32,029 nucleotides of DNA from Arachidicoccus sp050436765. Its GTDB lineage: Bacteria; Bacteroidota; Bacteroidia; Chitinophagales; Chitinophagaceae. A program made the position numbers and the translations under genes. The first letter of the stretch is position 1; the number at the start of each line of letters is the position of its first letter. The notes under the pieces were generated by a model. That model saw only the letters and a list, made by a program, of their open reading frames with translations, was not told the DNA's origin and made no database searches. The stretch lies in assembly GCF_050436765.1 (NCBI RefSeq), contig NZ_JBNQGD010000296.1, positions 1 to 32,029 of the forward strand. The letters run 5' to 3'. Shown here piece by piece: positions 13,254 to 22,045 of the stretch.

Positions 13254-15230
13254 CTATTTATAATTCCTCTGCGTAGGCATCAATTTACTATAACTCAATT
13301 CTTCTTTATGCAATTGCCAATCGCCGGCTTCTTTAAACTCCCAAGCGGATACATACATGAATTCTTCATCATTACGTAAAGCCTCGCCATCCGGCGTTTG
13401 AGAATCTTCCCTAAAGTGCGCACCGCAACTTTCTTTACGATTGAGTGCATCTAAACACATTAATTCGCCGAGTTCCATAAAATCGGCAACTCTGCCTGCT
13501 TTGTCCAATTCGGGATTAAATTCTTTATCGGTCCCCGGTATGCGTACATTATTCCAATATTCATTTCTTAGTGCACGAATTTCTTCAATGGCTTCCTTTA
13601 AACCCTGTTCGTTGCGTGCCATCCCGCATTTCTCCCACATAATTTTTCCCAAACGTTTGTGGAAATAGTCTACAGAATGTTTTCCTTTTACATTCATCAA
13701 TTTACTGATTCTATCCGCCACATTCTTTTCTGCTTCTGCAAATGCTGGATGATCGGTTGGCGTAGGCTTATTATATATTTCGTTCGCTAAATAATTTCCC
13801 AACGTGTATGGGATAACAAAATAGCCGTCGGCGAGGCCCTGCATCAATGCAGATGCACCCAAACGGTTGGCACCATGATCGCTAAAGTTTGCTTCGCCAA
13901 GACAATATAACCCTTCAACGGAAGTCATCAATTCGTAATCTACCCATAAACCACCCATCACATAGTGTACGGCGGGATAAATACGCATGGGTACCTGGTA
14001 AGGATCTTCACCGGTAATCTTGGCGTACATATCGAATAAATTACCGTATTTTTCTTTTATTACGGCTAAACCATGTTCACGAATTATTTCATCTGAGGGA
14101 TTTTCGATACCATGTTTACCACATTCTACTTTTCCGTACCTGTTGATTGCTTCTCGGAAATCCAGAAAAACTGCTTGTTTAGAAGTACCTACACCGTAGC
14201 CCGCGTCACACCTTTCCTTTGCAGCACGAGAAGCCACATCACGAGGGACAAGGTTTCCGAAGGCAGGATATCTTCTCTCCAAGTAATAATCTCTTTCTTC
14301 TTCCGGTATTTGATTGCCCTTGCGTGTATCGCCTTTTTGTTTAGGTACCCAAATTCTACCATCATTGCGCAATGATTCTGACATCAAGGTCAATTTAGAC
14401 TGATGATCGCCGGAAACAGGAATACATGTTGGATGGATTTGTGTCATACATGCATTGGCAAAATAAGCACCTTGTTTATGCGCTTTCCAAGCGGCAGTTA
14501 CATTGCTGCCCATTGCATTAGTAGAAAGATAGTAGACATTCCCATAACCACCACTGCATATTAACACGGCAAATCCGAAATGACGTTCCAATTCACCTGT
14601 AATTAAATTACGAGCGATAATACCTCTTGCTTTGCCTTCTATTTTTACTATATCCAACATTTCGTGGCGATCGTAAACGGTAACATTTCCTAATGCCACC
14701 TGACGTTCTAACGCACTGTAGGCACCCAGTAATAACTGCTGACCTGTTTGCCCTGCAGCATAAAAAGTACGTTGGACTTGTACGCCACCAAAAGAACGGT
14801 TGCTGAGTAATCCGCCGTATTCTCTTGCAAAAGGTACACCCTGCGCTACGCATTGGTCTATAATATTAGCACTTACTTCTGCGAGACGCCAAACGTTGGA
14901 CTCACGGGAGCGGTAGTCACCGCCTTTTAATGTATCATAAAACAAGCGATAAACAGAATCGCCATCGTTCTGATAATTCTTTGCGGCATTGATTCCTCCT
15001 TGCGCTGCAATTGAGTGTGCACGACGTGGAGAATCTTGAAAACAAAATGATTTTACTTTATAACCCATTTCGCCCAATGAAGCAGCAGCACTTGCACCAG
15101 CCAGTCCAGTTCCTATAACAATTATTTCTAATTTTCTTTTATTGGCCGGATTAATGAGTTTACAATGCTCCTTGTATTCGCTCCATTTATTTTCTAATGG
15201 GCCGGCGGGTATTTTTGAATCTAATGCCAT
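13254..15230 (-). CDS. sdhA: Succinate dehydrogenase flavoprotein subunit
   Basis: This 658-residue subunit oxidises succinate to fumarate with covalently bound FAD. The nucleotide-binding motif is VIGTGLAGASAA (GxGxxG at 40-45). H72 in RRAHSIAAQGG is the histidine that normally carries FAD. Substrate-site residues are seen in QIHPTCIP, PRDVASRA (the catalytic arginine region) and the LGEANFSDHGANRLGASALMQG-type C-terminal FAD signature, followed by a helical domain and an acidic end. The length fits the longer form found with single-subunit di-heme anchors. It lies 52 bases after sdhC and is the middle gene of the operon. Confidence 0.98.
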   Translation of the reverse strand: MALDSKIPAGPLENKWSEYKEHCKLINPANKRKLEIIVIGTGLAGASAAASLGEMGYKVKSFCFQDSPRRAHSIAAQGGINAAKNYQNDGDSVYRLFYDTLKGGDYRSRESNVWRLAEVSANIIDQCVAQGVPFAREYGGLLSNRSFGGVQVQRTFYAAGQTGQQLLLGAYSALERQVALGNVTVYDRHEMLDIVKIEGKARGIIARNLITGELERHFGFAVLICSGGYGNVYYLSTNAMGSNVTAAWKAHKQGAYFANACMTQIHPTCIPVSGDHQSKLTLMSESLRNDGRIWVPKQKGDTRKGNQIPEEERDYYLERRYPAFGNLVPRDVASRAAKERCDAGYGVGTSKQAVFLDFREAINRYGKVECGKHGIENPSDEIIREHGLAVIKEKYGNLFDMYAKITGEDPYQVPMRIYPAVHYVMGGLWVDYELMTSVEGLYCLGEANFSDHGANRLGASALMQGLADGYFVIPYTLGNYLANEIYNKPTPTDHPAFAEAEKNVADRISKLMNVKGKHSVDYFHKRLGKIMWEKCGMARNEQGLKEAIEEIRALRNEYWNNVRIPGTDKEFNPELDKAGRVADFMELGELMCLDALNRKESCGAHFREDSQTPDGEALRNDEEFMYVSAWEFKEAGDWQLHKEELSYSKLMPTQRNYK

Positions 15231-15282
15231 TCTATAAAAAGTTGAAAGTGAAAGTCTAAATATTTATTGCGCTTTATTCAGG

Positions 15283-15951
15283 CTATAGCCAACCGAAATA
15301 AAAGCTAAGCGGCATCATTGCAAATGCCAATGGTACTATTATCGCAAATACTTTACCAATGCAGGTAAGCAATTTATTGTATCTGTTATTGTGTACGCCC
15401 AAAGAACGGAAAGCACTTTGGAAGCCATGCATTAAATGATATGCAAGTGCCAGACATCCAATAAGATAAGCAATCACAATCCAGCCCACGCTGAAAGTTT
15501 CCTGCATTCTGGCGTAGAGGTCAATTTCAGGACCTAATAAAAAACCTTGGTGTGCACGATTGGGAAACCAAAAGTTGGACAAATGCAAAATTAAAAATAA
15601 TAATAGAAGCGTGCCCAACAGTCCCATACTGCGACTATACCATTTGCTCCCACGATTACCATAATTTTTTTGATAAGCGACGCCCCGTTTAGAACGATTG
15701 CTTATTTCAAGCATTAAACCTTGCACGATATGGATAATAAGAAAAACAAATAAACCAATTTCTAATAAACGTGGAAACCAGTTAGCTCCCATAAAATGGG
15801 CGGCTTGGTCAAACATGACACCACCGTCATTTGCCCAAATACATGCATTTAAACTTACGTGGACAATTAAAAATAAAACAAGGAAAAGACCGGTAAGACC
15901 CATAGTAATTTTTCGGCCAACGGCGGAAGTAAAAACTTGTTTGAAACTCAT
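15283..15951 (-). CDS. sdhC: Succinate dehydrogenase cytochrome b558 anchor
   Basis: This 222-residue membrane protein anchors SdhAB and carries two b-type hemes, reducing menaquinone. Five hydrophobic helices are visible (about 18-35, 62-80, 108-125, 155-177, 197-217). Histidines placed for heme ligation are H31 (LIVHVSLN), H74 (LIIHIVQG), H123 (LILHLSNF), and H172/H175 (AYHLMHGF). One five-helix subunit with these histidines is the type B arrangement known from Wolinella fumarate reductase and Bacillus succinate dehydrogenase. It is the first gene of sdhCAB and has a -7 box upstream. Confidence 0.95.
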   Translation of the reverse strand: MSFKQVFTSAVGRKITMGLTGLFLVLFLIVHVSLNACIWANDGGVMFDQAAHFMGANWFPRLLEIGLFVFLIIHIVQGLMLEISNRSKRGVAYQKNYGNRGSKWYSRSMGLLGTLLLLFLILHLSNFWFPNRAHQGFLLGPEIDLYARMQETFSVGWIVIAYLIGCLALAYHLMHGFQSAFRSLGVHNNRYNKLLTCIGKVFAIIVPLAFAMMPLSFYFGWL

Positions 15952-15987
15952 ATCACTTTGAATTAATCGTAATAGTTATTATTGGCG

Positions 15988-15995
15988 CAAAGGTA
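15988..15995 (-). promoter_or_regulatory. sdhCAB promoter, -7 box
   Basis: TACCTTTG on the minus strand matches TAnnTTTG and lies 36 bases upstream of the sdhC ATG. No good TTTG -33 is visible. Confidence 0.6.
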
Positions 15996-16165
15996 ACGCA
16001 CGAACGTCAGTTTCTACTCATAGAAAAAAACTTTTTTTACAATTTACTGACAATCGAAAAAACAATTGTTATTTGTATTTTGATTATACATGGCGGAGCA
16101 TTGCATTATTGGAGTAAATATGCAATAATACAAAAGCAGAAAAGAGACGCGCCATTATTATTGCA

Positions 16166-16888
16166 TCAAGCTTCATCCATTGCTGCTTCGTCGACAAACC
16201 AATGTAATGCCCCTGGTTCTGGTTTGATAATTTGAGAAGGATATTTATCTGGGTTGTATTTCCCGGCCAGAACTTCTTTTAAAGCATGTTGTTTTTTGGG
16301 ACCGGAAACAAGAAAAGCTACAGCGGCCGCGTGATTAGCAACCGGATGCGTCATTGTAATGCGATACATGTCTTGTTCCTGTAGCCAAAAACTGTCGACC
16401 CACTTTTTTGTTTCTTGAATAATCGACTGATGTGGAAATAATGACAAAGTATGTCCGTCGTCGCCCATCCCGAGAATGACCAAATCTAATCCGGTTTCTT
16501 TTGCATCAAAATATTGATGTAAAAGAGCTTCATAGTTTTTTGCGCTGTCCTCAGGAGAAATATTTTCTGTTTGGTAAAAATGTATTTGTGCTTTATTTAC
16601 TGGAACATGATTGAGTAATGTTTCGTAGCACATTTTGGCATTACTCCTTTCATCAGTTTCGGGAACGAACCTTTCGTCCCCCATAAAGAAATGCCATTTG
16701 CTCCAATCAATTTTATTTTTATATAGATCGCTTGCCAGTAAACCATGTAGCAATCTTGGCGTACTCCCACCCGAAAGAGCGATTGTAAACCTATCTTGTT
16801 TTTGCAAAGTTTCGCTGGAATAATTTACCAGCCAGTTCGCAAAATCTTTACTGAGTTCATCGATGTTTTGAGAAACGTGAATATTCAT
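16166..16888 (-). CDS. pgl: 6-phosphogluconolactonase
   Basis: This 240-residue enzyme hydrolyses 6-phosphoglucono-lactone, the product of the enzyme encoded just upstream, to 6-phosphogluconate. It is of the DevB/Pgl type: SGGSTP (39-44) binds phosphate, GDERFVP starts at 70, and GMGDDGHTLSLFP (140-152) carries the catalytic H146. Length is typical. It is the third gene of gnd-zwf-pgl, 78 bases after zwf. A hairpin with a T-rich tail lies in that gap, so pgl may be expressed at a lower level than zwf or from its own promoter. Confidence 0.95.
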   Translation of the reverse strand: MNIHVSQNIDELSKDFANWLVNYSSETLQKQDRFTIALSGGSTPRLLHGLLASDLYKNKIDWSKWHFFMGDERFVPETDERSNAKMCYETLLNHVPVNKAQIHFYQTENISPEDSAKNYEALLHQYFDAKETGLDLVILGMGDDGHTLSLFPHQSIIQETKKWVDSFWLQEQDMYRITMTHPVANHAAAVAFLVSGPKKQHALKEVLAGKYNPDKYPSQIIKPEPGALHWFVDEAAMDEA

Positions 16889-16910
16889 TTTTTATGATTG
16901 GATTTCTTTT

Positions 16911-16950
16911 AAAAGTAAAAGCCTGCAAATAGATATTTTATTTACAGGCT
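16911..16950 (-). terminator. Hairpin between zwf and pgl, terminator or attenuator
   Basis: AGCCTG (16920-16925) pairs with CAGGCT (16945-16950). The stem extends inward by AAATA/TATTT past one mismatch. A-rich sequence at 16911-16920 gives a T-rich tail on the minus strand. It lies 17 bases past the zwf stop. Confidence 0.65.
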
Positions 16951-16966
16951 CCTTATAATAGATAGA

Positions 16967-18490
16967 TTAGTCTTTCTTTTTTGGTGGTAGTGTTACCCAG
17001 GTTCTGCCGTCTTTGGCAATTAATGCTTCGGCATCCTCCGGACCCCATGTACCTGGTGCATAGTTGGGGAAATCGACTGCCGGGCGACTTTCCCAAGTTT
17101 CAAGTATGGGCATTATTACTTCCCAAGCAGTTTCAACTTGATCGTCGCGCATAAACTGTGTGGCATTGCCCATCATTGCGTCCAGCAGCAATGTTTCGTA
17201 TGCTTCGGGTTGAGGATCGTCATAATTGTCGTTATAACTAAACACCATATCTACCGGATTGAGCGACATTGTTTGCCCGGGACGTTTTGCCTGAAAGCGC
17301 AAACGAATATCCATCTCAGGTTGTATGCTTATGGTCAATCTGTTTGCACGCCATGTTTCGGACGCTTCCGGCGGGAAAGCATATTTAGGAGCCTCCTTAA
17401 ACTGGATAGTAATCAGGGTTGTTTTTTCCATCAAATATTTCCCGGTACGTACATAAAAAGGCACGCCTTGCCAGCGCCAGTTGTCGATATAAAATTTTAC
17501 GGCAGCAAATGTATCAATGGTTGATTCCAGTGCTACCCCTTTTTCTTCGCGATATGATTTTACTTTTGAGCCTTTCATCCAGCCTGCAGCATATTGGCCT
17601 CTTACGGCATATTTTTGTACTTCCGTCTTTTTTATTTTACGAATAGCATTCAGTACATCTGATTTTTTATTGCGTATTTCATTCGCCTCAAAAGAAACAG
17701 GTGCCTCCATTGCTACCATACAAAGCACTTGTAGAATGTGGTTTTGCACCATGTCACGCAACGCACCAGCTTGTTCGTAATAGCCACCACGGTCTTCCAC
17801 ACCCACCGTTTCGGCGGCTGTGATTTGTACATGATCAATATAATTTCTGTTCCAAATAGGCTCAAAAAGCGCATTGGCAAAACGTAAGGCCAAAATATTT
17901 TGCACTGTTTCTTTGCCTAAATAATGATCTATACGATAGATTTGATTTTCTTCGAAAAGGCTAGTGAGCAGACTGTTGAGCTCTTGTGCGCTTTTAAGAT
18001 CGTGCCCAAATGGTTTTTCAACTACGATTCTTGTACCGGCTTTGTCTTTACAAAGTTTTAATTTGTGTAAATTGGTTGCGATGTCTGGTACTAATTGTGG
18101 TGCAACAGCTAAATAGAACAAAACACTGGGATGCTCTCCCCAAGAGGTTTCTAAATCTTGAATAATTTTTGCTATGCCTTTGTAATCTTCCGCTTTGTCT
18201 GCATCCATCTTTAAATAAGAAACATTGGGTGCAAATTTTTCCCAACTGCCTGATTTATCATCTTTTCGACGAGAAAAATCATTGATGCCATCTAATAGAT
18301 GTTTTCTGAATTTATCGTCCGAATATTCTGTACGACCTGTACCTACGATGGCAAAATTGTCTGGCATAAATCCGTCTAAAAAGAGGTTGTACAAGGCTGG
18401 CGTCAGCTTACGTTGATTCAGGTCACCACTTCCTCCAAATATAAATATTACGGTTGGGGATGGTCGTTTTTTATTATTGGTCTTGTTCAT
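16967..18490 (-). CDS. zwf: Glucose-6-phosphate 1-dehydrogenase
   Basis: This enzyme oxidises glucose 6-phosphate to the lactone and makes NADPH, the first step of the oxidative pentose phosphate pathway. With the start at 18490 it has 507 residues. GGSGDLNQRKL (from 19) binds NADP, EKPFG lies at 158-162, RIDHYLGKE at 186-194 carries the substrate-binding H189 and K193, and the catalytic base is H251 in DMVQNHILQ. A longer frame from 18541 would overlap the end of gnd by 22 bases, and its extra 17 residues do not resemble the family. MNKTNNKKRPSPTVIFIFGG is a normal N-terminus, so I chose that start. It follows gnd closely (29 bases). Confidence 0.96.
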   Translation of the reverse strand: MNKTNNKKRPSPTVIFIFGGSGDLNQRKLTPALYNLFLDGFMPDNFAIVGTGRTEYSDDKFRKHLLDGINDFSRRKDDKSGSWEKFAPNVSYLKMDADKAEDYKGIAKIIQDLETSWGEHPSVLFYLAVAPQLVPDIATNLHKLKLCKDKAGTRIVVEKPFGHDLKSAQELNSLLTSLFEENQIYRIDHYLGKETVQNILALRFANALFEPIWNRNYIDHVQITAAETVGVEDRGGYYEQAGALRDMVQNHILQVLCMVAMEAPVSFEANEIRNKKSDVLNAIRKIKKTEVQKYAVRGQYAAGWMKGSKVKSYREEKGVALESTIDTFAAVKFYIDNWRWQGVPFYVRTGKYLMEKTTLITIQFKEAPKYAFPPEASETWRANRLTISIQPEMDIRLRFQAKRPGQTMSLNPVDMVFSYNDNYDDPQPEAYETLLLDAMMGNATQFMRDDQVETAWEVIMPILETWESRPAVDFPNYAPGTWGPEDAEALIAKDGRTWVTLPPKKKD

Positions 18491-18519
18491 TAGTAATAAA
18501 GTAATTTGATTAGATGATT

Positions 18520-19941
18520 TTAGTCTTTGTGTATTTGCCATTCTGTGTGGAAAATACCTTCTTTGTCGATTCTTTGATAAGTGTGCGAGCCAAAATTATC
18601 GCGCTGCGCCTGAATAAGATTGGTGGGCATTTTAGCGGAAGTATAGGACTCCAGATACGCTAAAGAACTCTGAATCGCCGCCACGGCAATACCACTTTTT
18701 GTTGCTTGAGAAACAACCTCGCGCATACTGGCGATACAAGGTTTTACCAGATTCGCAATAGATTCGTCTAAAAGTATATTGGTTAACGTTGGGTTGTTTG
18801 TATAAGCTTTATAAAAATCTTCTAATAATGTGGAGCGAATGATGCAACCACCACGCCATATTTTTACCACGTCGTGCAAAGGAATTTCCATTTCCAATTC
18901 TTCAGATGCTTTTACTAATAAAGCTAAACCTTGTGCATAACAAATAATCATTGTTAAGTACAAAGTATCATCTAATTGTTGTGCAAATACTTTTTTGTCT
19001 GTTGTGATTTTTCCAACAACGGGTTGGTAAATTTTTGCCGCCTCCAAGCGTTCGTTTTTATAAGCTGAAATCGTACGCATTGAAACCGAGACATCAATAG
19101 AAGGTATGGATACCCCTGTGTCCATTGCATCTTGGGAAGTCCACTTGCCAGTACCTTTAGCGCCGGCTTTATCCAAAATCATATCGACCAGATAGTTATT
19201 GCTTTCCGTATCTTTTGTCGCAAAAATGTCGCGGGTAATTTCTACCAGGAAGGACTGTAGTCTTCCTTCGTTCCAAATTTTAAATAATTGATGTAAATCA
19301 TCATTAGAATAATTTTGGCCGGTTTTCAATAAGTCGTACACTTCGCTTAGCGTTTGCATAATTGCGTACTCAATACCATTATGTACCATTTTTACATAAT
19401 GACCCGCTGCATCTTTACCCATATACGCAGTGCAAGGTTCGCCATTTACTTTTGCAGAAACTGCTTCCAGTAAAGGTTTTATGTGATTGTAAGCTTCTTT
19501 GTCTCCACCAGGCATGATACTTGGGCCAAAGCGCGCGCCTTTTTCACCACCGGAAACACCCATTCCCATAAAATGAAAGCCTTTTCCAGCAAGATCTTTA
19601 ACCCGACGTAAGGTATCGGTATAGTGAGAGTTACCGCCGTCAATAATAATGTCACCTTTGTCTAAATAGGGAAGTAGACTTGCCACAACTGCATCAACCG
19701 GTTTGCCTGCCGGAACCAATAAAGTAATTTTTCTTGGCGTGGCTAATTGATTGATGAAATCTTGTGTGTTGGTAGTGCCCTTAACCTGTGTATTCTTAGT
19801 GGCACCACTCTCAAGTGCATCTGCCTTTTCTTTATCGAGGTCTAAACCTATAACACTAAAACCATTGTCAGCCATGTTGTACAATAAGTTCCTGCCCATT
19901 ACTCCAAGGCCAATCATACCAAAATCAAATTTATTTCCCAT
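18520..19941 (-). CDS. gnd: 6-phosphogluconate dehydrogenase, decarboxylating
   Basis: This 473-residue enzyme converts 6-phosphogluconate to ribulose 5-phosphate and CO2 with NADPH formation. The NADP fold begins GMIGLGVMGRN (8-18). DGGNSHYTDT (101-110), GVSGGEKGARFGPSIMPGG (from 128) and K184/E191 in VKMVHNGIEYA form the active site. The long helical C-terminal domain ends with the expected substrate-binding GSHTYQRID. Length matches the homodimeric long form. It is the first gene of gnd-zwf-pgl, so all three oxidative-branch enzymes are encoded together. Confidence 0.98.
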   Translation of the reverse strand: MGNKFDFGMIGLGVMGRNLLYNMADNGFSVIGLDLDKEKADALESGATKNTQVKGTTNTQDFINQLATPRKITLLVPAGKPVDAVVASLLPYLDKGDIIIDGGNSHYTDTLRRVKDLAGKGFHFMGMGVSGGEKGARFGPSIMPGGDKEAYNHIKPLLEAVSAKVNGEPCTAYMGKDAAGHYVKMVHNGIEYAIMQTLSEVYDLLKTGQNYSNDDLHQLFKIWNEGRLQSFLVEITRDIFATKDTESNNYLVDMILDKAGAKGTGKWTSQDAMDTGVSIPSIDVSVSMRTISAYKNERLEAAKIYQPVVGKITTDKKVFAQQLDDTLYLTMIICYAQGLALLVKASEELEMEIPLHDVVKIWRGGCIIRSTLLEDFYKAYTNNPTLTNILLDESIANLVKPCIASMREVVSQATKSGIAVAAIQSSLAYLESYTSAKMPTNLIQAQRDNFGSHTYQRIDKEGIFHTEWQIHKD

Positions 19942-20025
19942 TATTATTTTTATTTTAAATTGATAAAACTGTTAGGCGAAGGTAATTCATTTGCTTATTT
20001 TAAACGTTACGTTATTGCGAATTAA

Positions 20026-21702
20026 TTAAGGATGTTTTTCTTTTTGTCTTTGGATAAAAGATTCCAATTCTTGCAACGAAAAAGAGCTGAGATTGTCTTT
20101 TGCCGTAAGACCGGCTTTTTGTGCTGCCAGTACTCCATACCGAATGTCTTTAATTCCCCTGATTGAATGTGCGTCTGGATTAATGGAAATGAGGACATTT
20201 TTCTCTAGCGCATGATCAATCCAATGCCAATCAATATCCAATCTTCTGGGATTGGCATTTAATTCGATCACCACATTATTAGCTGCGCAAGCCTCTATGA
20301 TTTTTTTATGGTTTACCGGATATCCGGCACGACTGAGTAAAAGCCTTCCTGTCATATGGCCCAATATGTTGGTGAAAGGATTTTCGATGGCTTTCATTAA
20401 TCGTTCCATTGCCTTTTCTTCACCCATTTTTAAATTGGAATGAATAGAAGCGATAACCAAATCAAAAGATTTTAGTATTTCATCAGCGTAATCCAGATCG
20501 CCGTTGTAGAGAATATCACTCTCAATACTTTTAAAAATTTTAAATGGCGCAAGTGATTGATTTAATTCATCAATTTCCTTGTGCTGCGCTGTAATTTTTT
20601 CAATAGAAAGCCCGTTGGCATAGACGGCTATTTGTGAATGATCGCTAATGGCCAAATATTCAAAACCTTGCTGTTTCGCAGCTTCCGCCATCTCGCGTAA
20701 AGTGTTAGCTCCGTCGCTCCATTTGCTGTGCGAGTGGATGACTCCTTTAATATCTTCCGGTTCAATAATTTTGGGTAAAGATTTTTTCTGCGCGGCGTCA
20801 ATCCATTTTGCATCCTCCCTTAAATAAGGAGGAATAAACTCCACATTATTTTCAGAAAAAAACGCCTTATCGGAGCTATAATTTTTTGTCGTTATTTCGG
20901 AAAATTTTGAAGCAAATGCGGTATAAAAATTTTCGCTACAGCTTAGTTGAAAACATTTATTGTAGATATTCTTTTTTTCATTTTGAATAAAATAGATGGT
21001 GATGTTTGTTGGGGTTTTAAAAGCGTAAAATTCATTCTCTTTACTTATCAGTTCAAAATTATTTGTATCGATTATTTCCAGTATGACATCCTCGGTGGCG
21101 TCCGTCACCCATTCCAAGGCATCAATGGTAATGGCATTTTGATGGAAGGCACCTGTGAGTAAAAATGTATAATCGAGAAACGATCTTTTTAGATAATCAT
21201 TAAAACTTATTGCGGCATTTTCAATTTCTGAAAATAGGAAGCGACCTTTACTTGCCGAATAAAAATCTATTGCTTCGCTAATACTATTTTGCGTTTTTTC
21301 GCCGAATCCTTTGTAAAGCATTAAACGATTTTCGTTGCAAGCATATAGTAATTCACCTATAGTCTCGATTTCTAGATCGTTCCAAATCGTGGAAATTTTT
21401 TTAGGACCCAATCCTTTTATGTGCAACATTTCGATAATACCTGGCGGAGTTTTCGCAATGTATTGCTCGAGTACTTTAAAAGTTTCTGTTTGAAGTTGTT
21501 CTATAATTTTATTGCCGATGGCTTTACCAATCCCAACGATCGAGAATATTTTATCTTCTGCTAACGAAGCTAATTCGGCTGGCAGTTTTTCGATAGTGCG
21601 CGACGCATTTAAATAAGATTTTATTTTAAAACTATCATCACCATATATTTCCATCAATTGGCCGAGTAGCTTGAAGTTGGCTGCTATTGATTTATTCGTC
21701 AT
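20026..21702 (-). CDS. PolX-like protein: HhH region, decayed polymerase palm, intact PHP phosphoesterase
   Basis: This 558-residue protein has the overall plan of bacterial family X polymerases. Residues 1-75 form the 8 kDa-like DNA-end-binding part, and helix-hairpin-helix motifs lie near 54-65 (IVGIGKAIGNKI) and 95-103 (IKGLGPKK). The polymerase palm (about 160-290) is strongly diverged: where the family has GS-x-RRGKE and a GDID metal motif, this protein reads LLTGAFHQNAITIDALEW, so nucleotidyl transfer is unlikely. The C-terminal PHP domain (about 318-555) keeps its metal ligands: H323 and H325, D354/H355, E394, H421, H449, D510 and H512. It is therefore probably a DNA-repair phosphoesterase or 3'-5' nuclease. 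The family is clear; activity is inferred. Confidence 0.88.
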   Translation of the reverse strand: MTNKSIAANFKLLGQLMEIYGDDSFKIKSYLNASRTIEKLPAELASLAEDKIFSIVGIGKAIGNKIIEQLQTETFKVLEQYIAKTPPGIIEMLHIKGLGPKKISTIWNDLEIETIGELLYACNENRLMLYKGFGEKTQNSISEAIDFYSASKGRFLFSEIENAAISFNDYLKRSFLDYTFLLTGAFHQNAITIDALEWVTDATEDVILEIIDTNNFELISKENEFYAFKTPTNITIYFIQNEKKNIYNKCFQLSCSENFYTAFASKFSEITTKNYSSDKAFFSENNVEFIPPYLREDAKWIDAAQKKSLPKIIEPEDIKGVIHSHSKWSDGANTLREMAEAAKQQGFEYLAISDHSQIAVYANGLSIEKITAQHKEIDELNQSLAPFKIFKSIESDILYNGDLDYADEILKSFDLVIASIHSNLKMGEEKAMERLMKAIENPFTNILGHMTGRLLLSRAGYPVNHKKIIEACAANNVVIELNANPRRLDIDWHWIDHALEKNVLISINPDAHSIRGIKDIRYGVLAAQKAGLTAKDNLSSFSLQELESFIQRQKEKHP

Positions 21703-21751
21703 CGTTGTGAATTTATAATTTTATGCAACTTACGTACTATCAAAATAGGGA

Positions 21752-21779
21752 ACAAAAAAAGTCCCGAATTTTCGGGACT
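21752..21779 (-). terminator. Intrinsic terminator of the histone H1-like gene
   Basis: AGTCCCGAA (21760-21768) pairs with TTCGGGACT (21771-21779). The A run at 21754-21760 gives the T tract on the minus strand, 36 bases past the stop. Confidence 0.85.
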
Positions 21780-21814
21780 GTATTTGCAAATAGCTAATAT
21801 CTTTGAAACCTGAG

Positions 21815-22036
21815 CTATTTTTTAGGAGCTGCTTTTTTAGGAGCTGCTTTCTTAACTGCTGCTTTTTTAGGAGCTGCTTTTTTTGGAGCTGCTTTTTTTG
21901 GAGCCGCTTTTTTTGGAGCAGCCTTTTTAGGAGCCGCTTTTTTAGGAGCCGCTTTTTTTGGAGCTGCTTTTTTTGGAGCTGCTTTTTTAGGAGCTGCTTT
22001 TTTTGGAGCCGCTTTTTTTGGAGCTGCTTTTTTTGC
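21815..22036. repeat. 15 bp tandem repeat array coding AAPKK
   Basis: About 14 consecutive 15 bp units (minus strand GCAGCTCCTAAAAAA and variants with GCG or GCC, CCA, and AAG-free lysine codons). Synonymous differences between units recur in blocks, which suggests repeated unequal duplication. Confidence 0.85.
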
Positions 22037-22045
22037 TGTTGCCAT
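21815..22045 (-). CDS. Lysine/alanine/proline repeat protein, histone H1-like
   Basis: After MATAKK the 76-residue protein consists of 14 pentapeptides AAPKK, with a single AAVKK as the twelfth. It is extremely basic and has no other domain. Such tails resemble histone H1 C-termini and the bacterial AlgP/Hc1-type proteins that bind and compact DNA without sequence specificity, so a nucleoid role is likely but not shown. Each unit is a 15 bp tandem repeat with an A run from the Lys codons. The other frames of the repeat are also open, giving Gln/Lys-rich and Phe/Cys-rich frames, but this one has an ATG at a clean start, a defined stop and a terminator behind it. Confidence 0.85.
   Translation of the reverse strand: MATAKKAAPKKAAPKKAAPKKAAPKKAAPKKAAPKKAAPKKAAPKKAAPKKAAPKKAAPKKAAVKKAAPKKAAPKK

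Noticed and set aside
18491..18541. 17-codon N-terminal extension of zwf overlapping gnd
   Set aside because: The residues do not resemble glucose-6-phosphate dehydrogenase N-termini, and the ATG at 18490 gives the expected start.
21815..22045. CRISPR-like array
   Set aside because: The 15 bp units are contiguous with no unique spacers. It is a coding tandem repeat.
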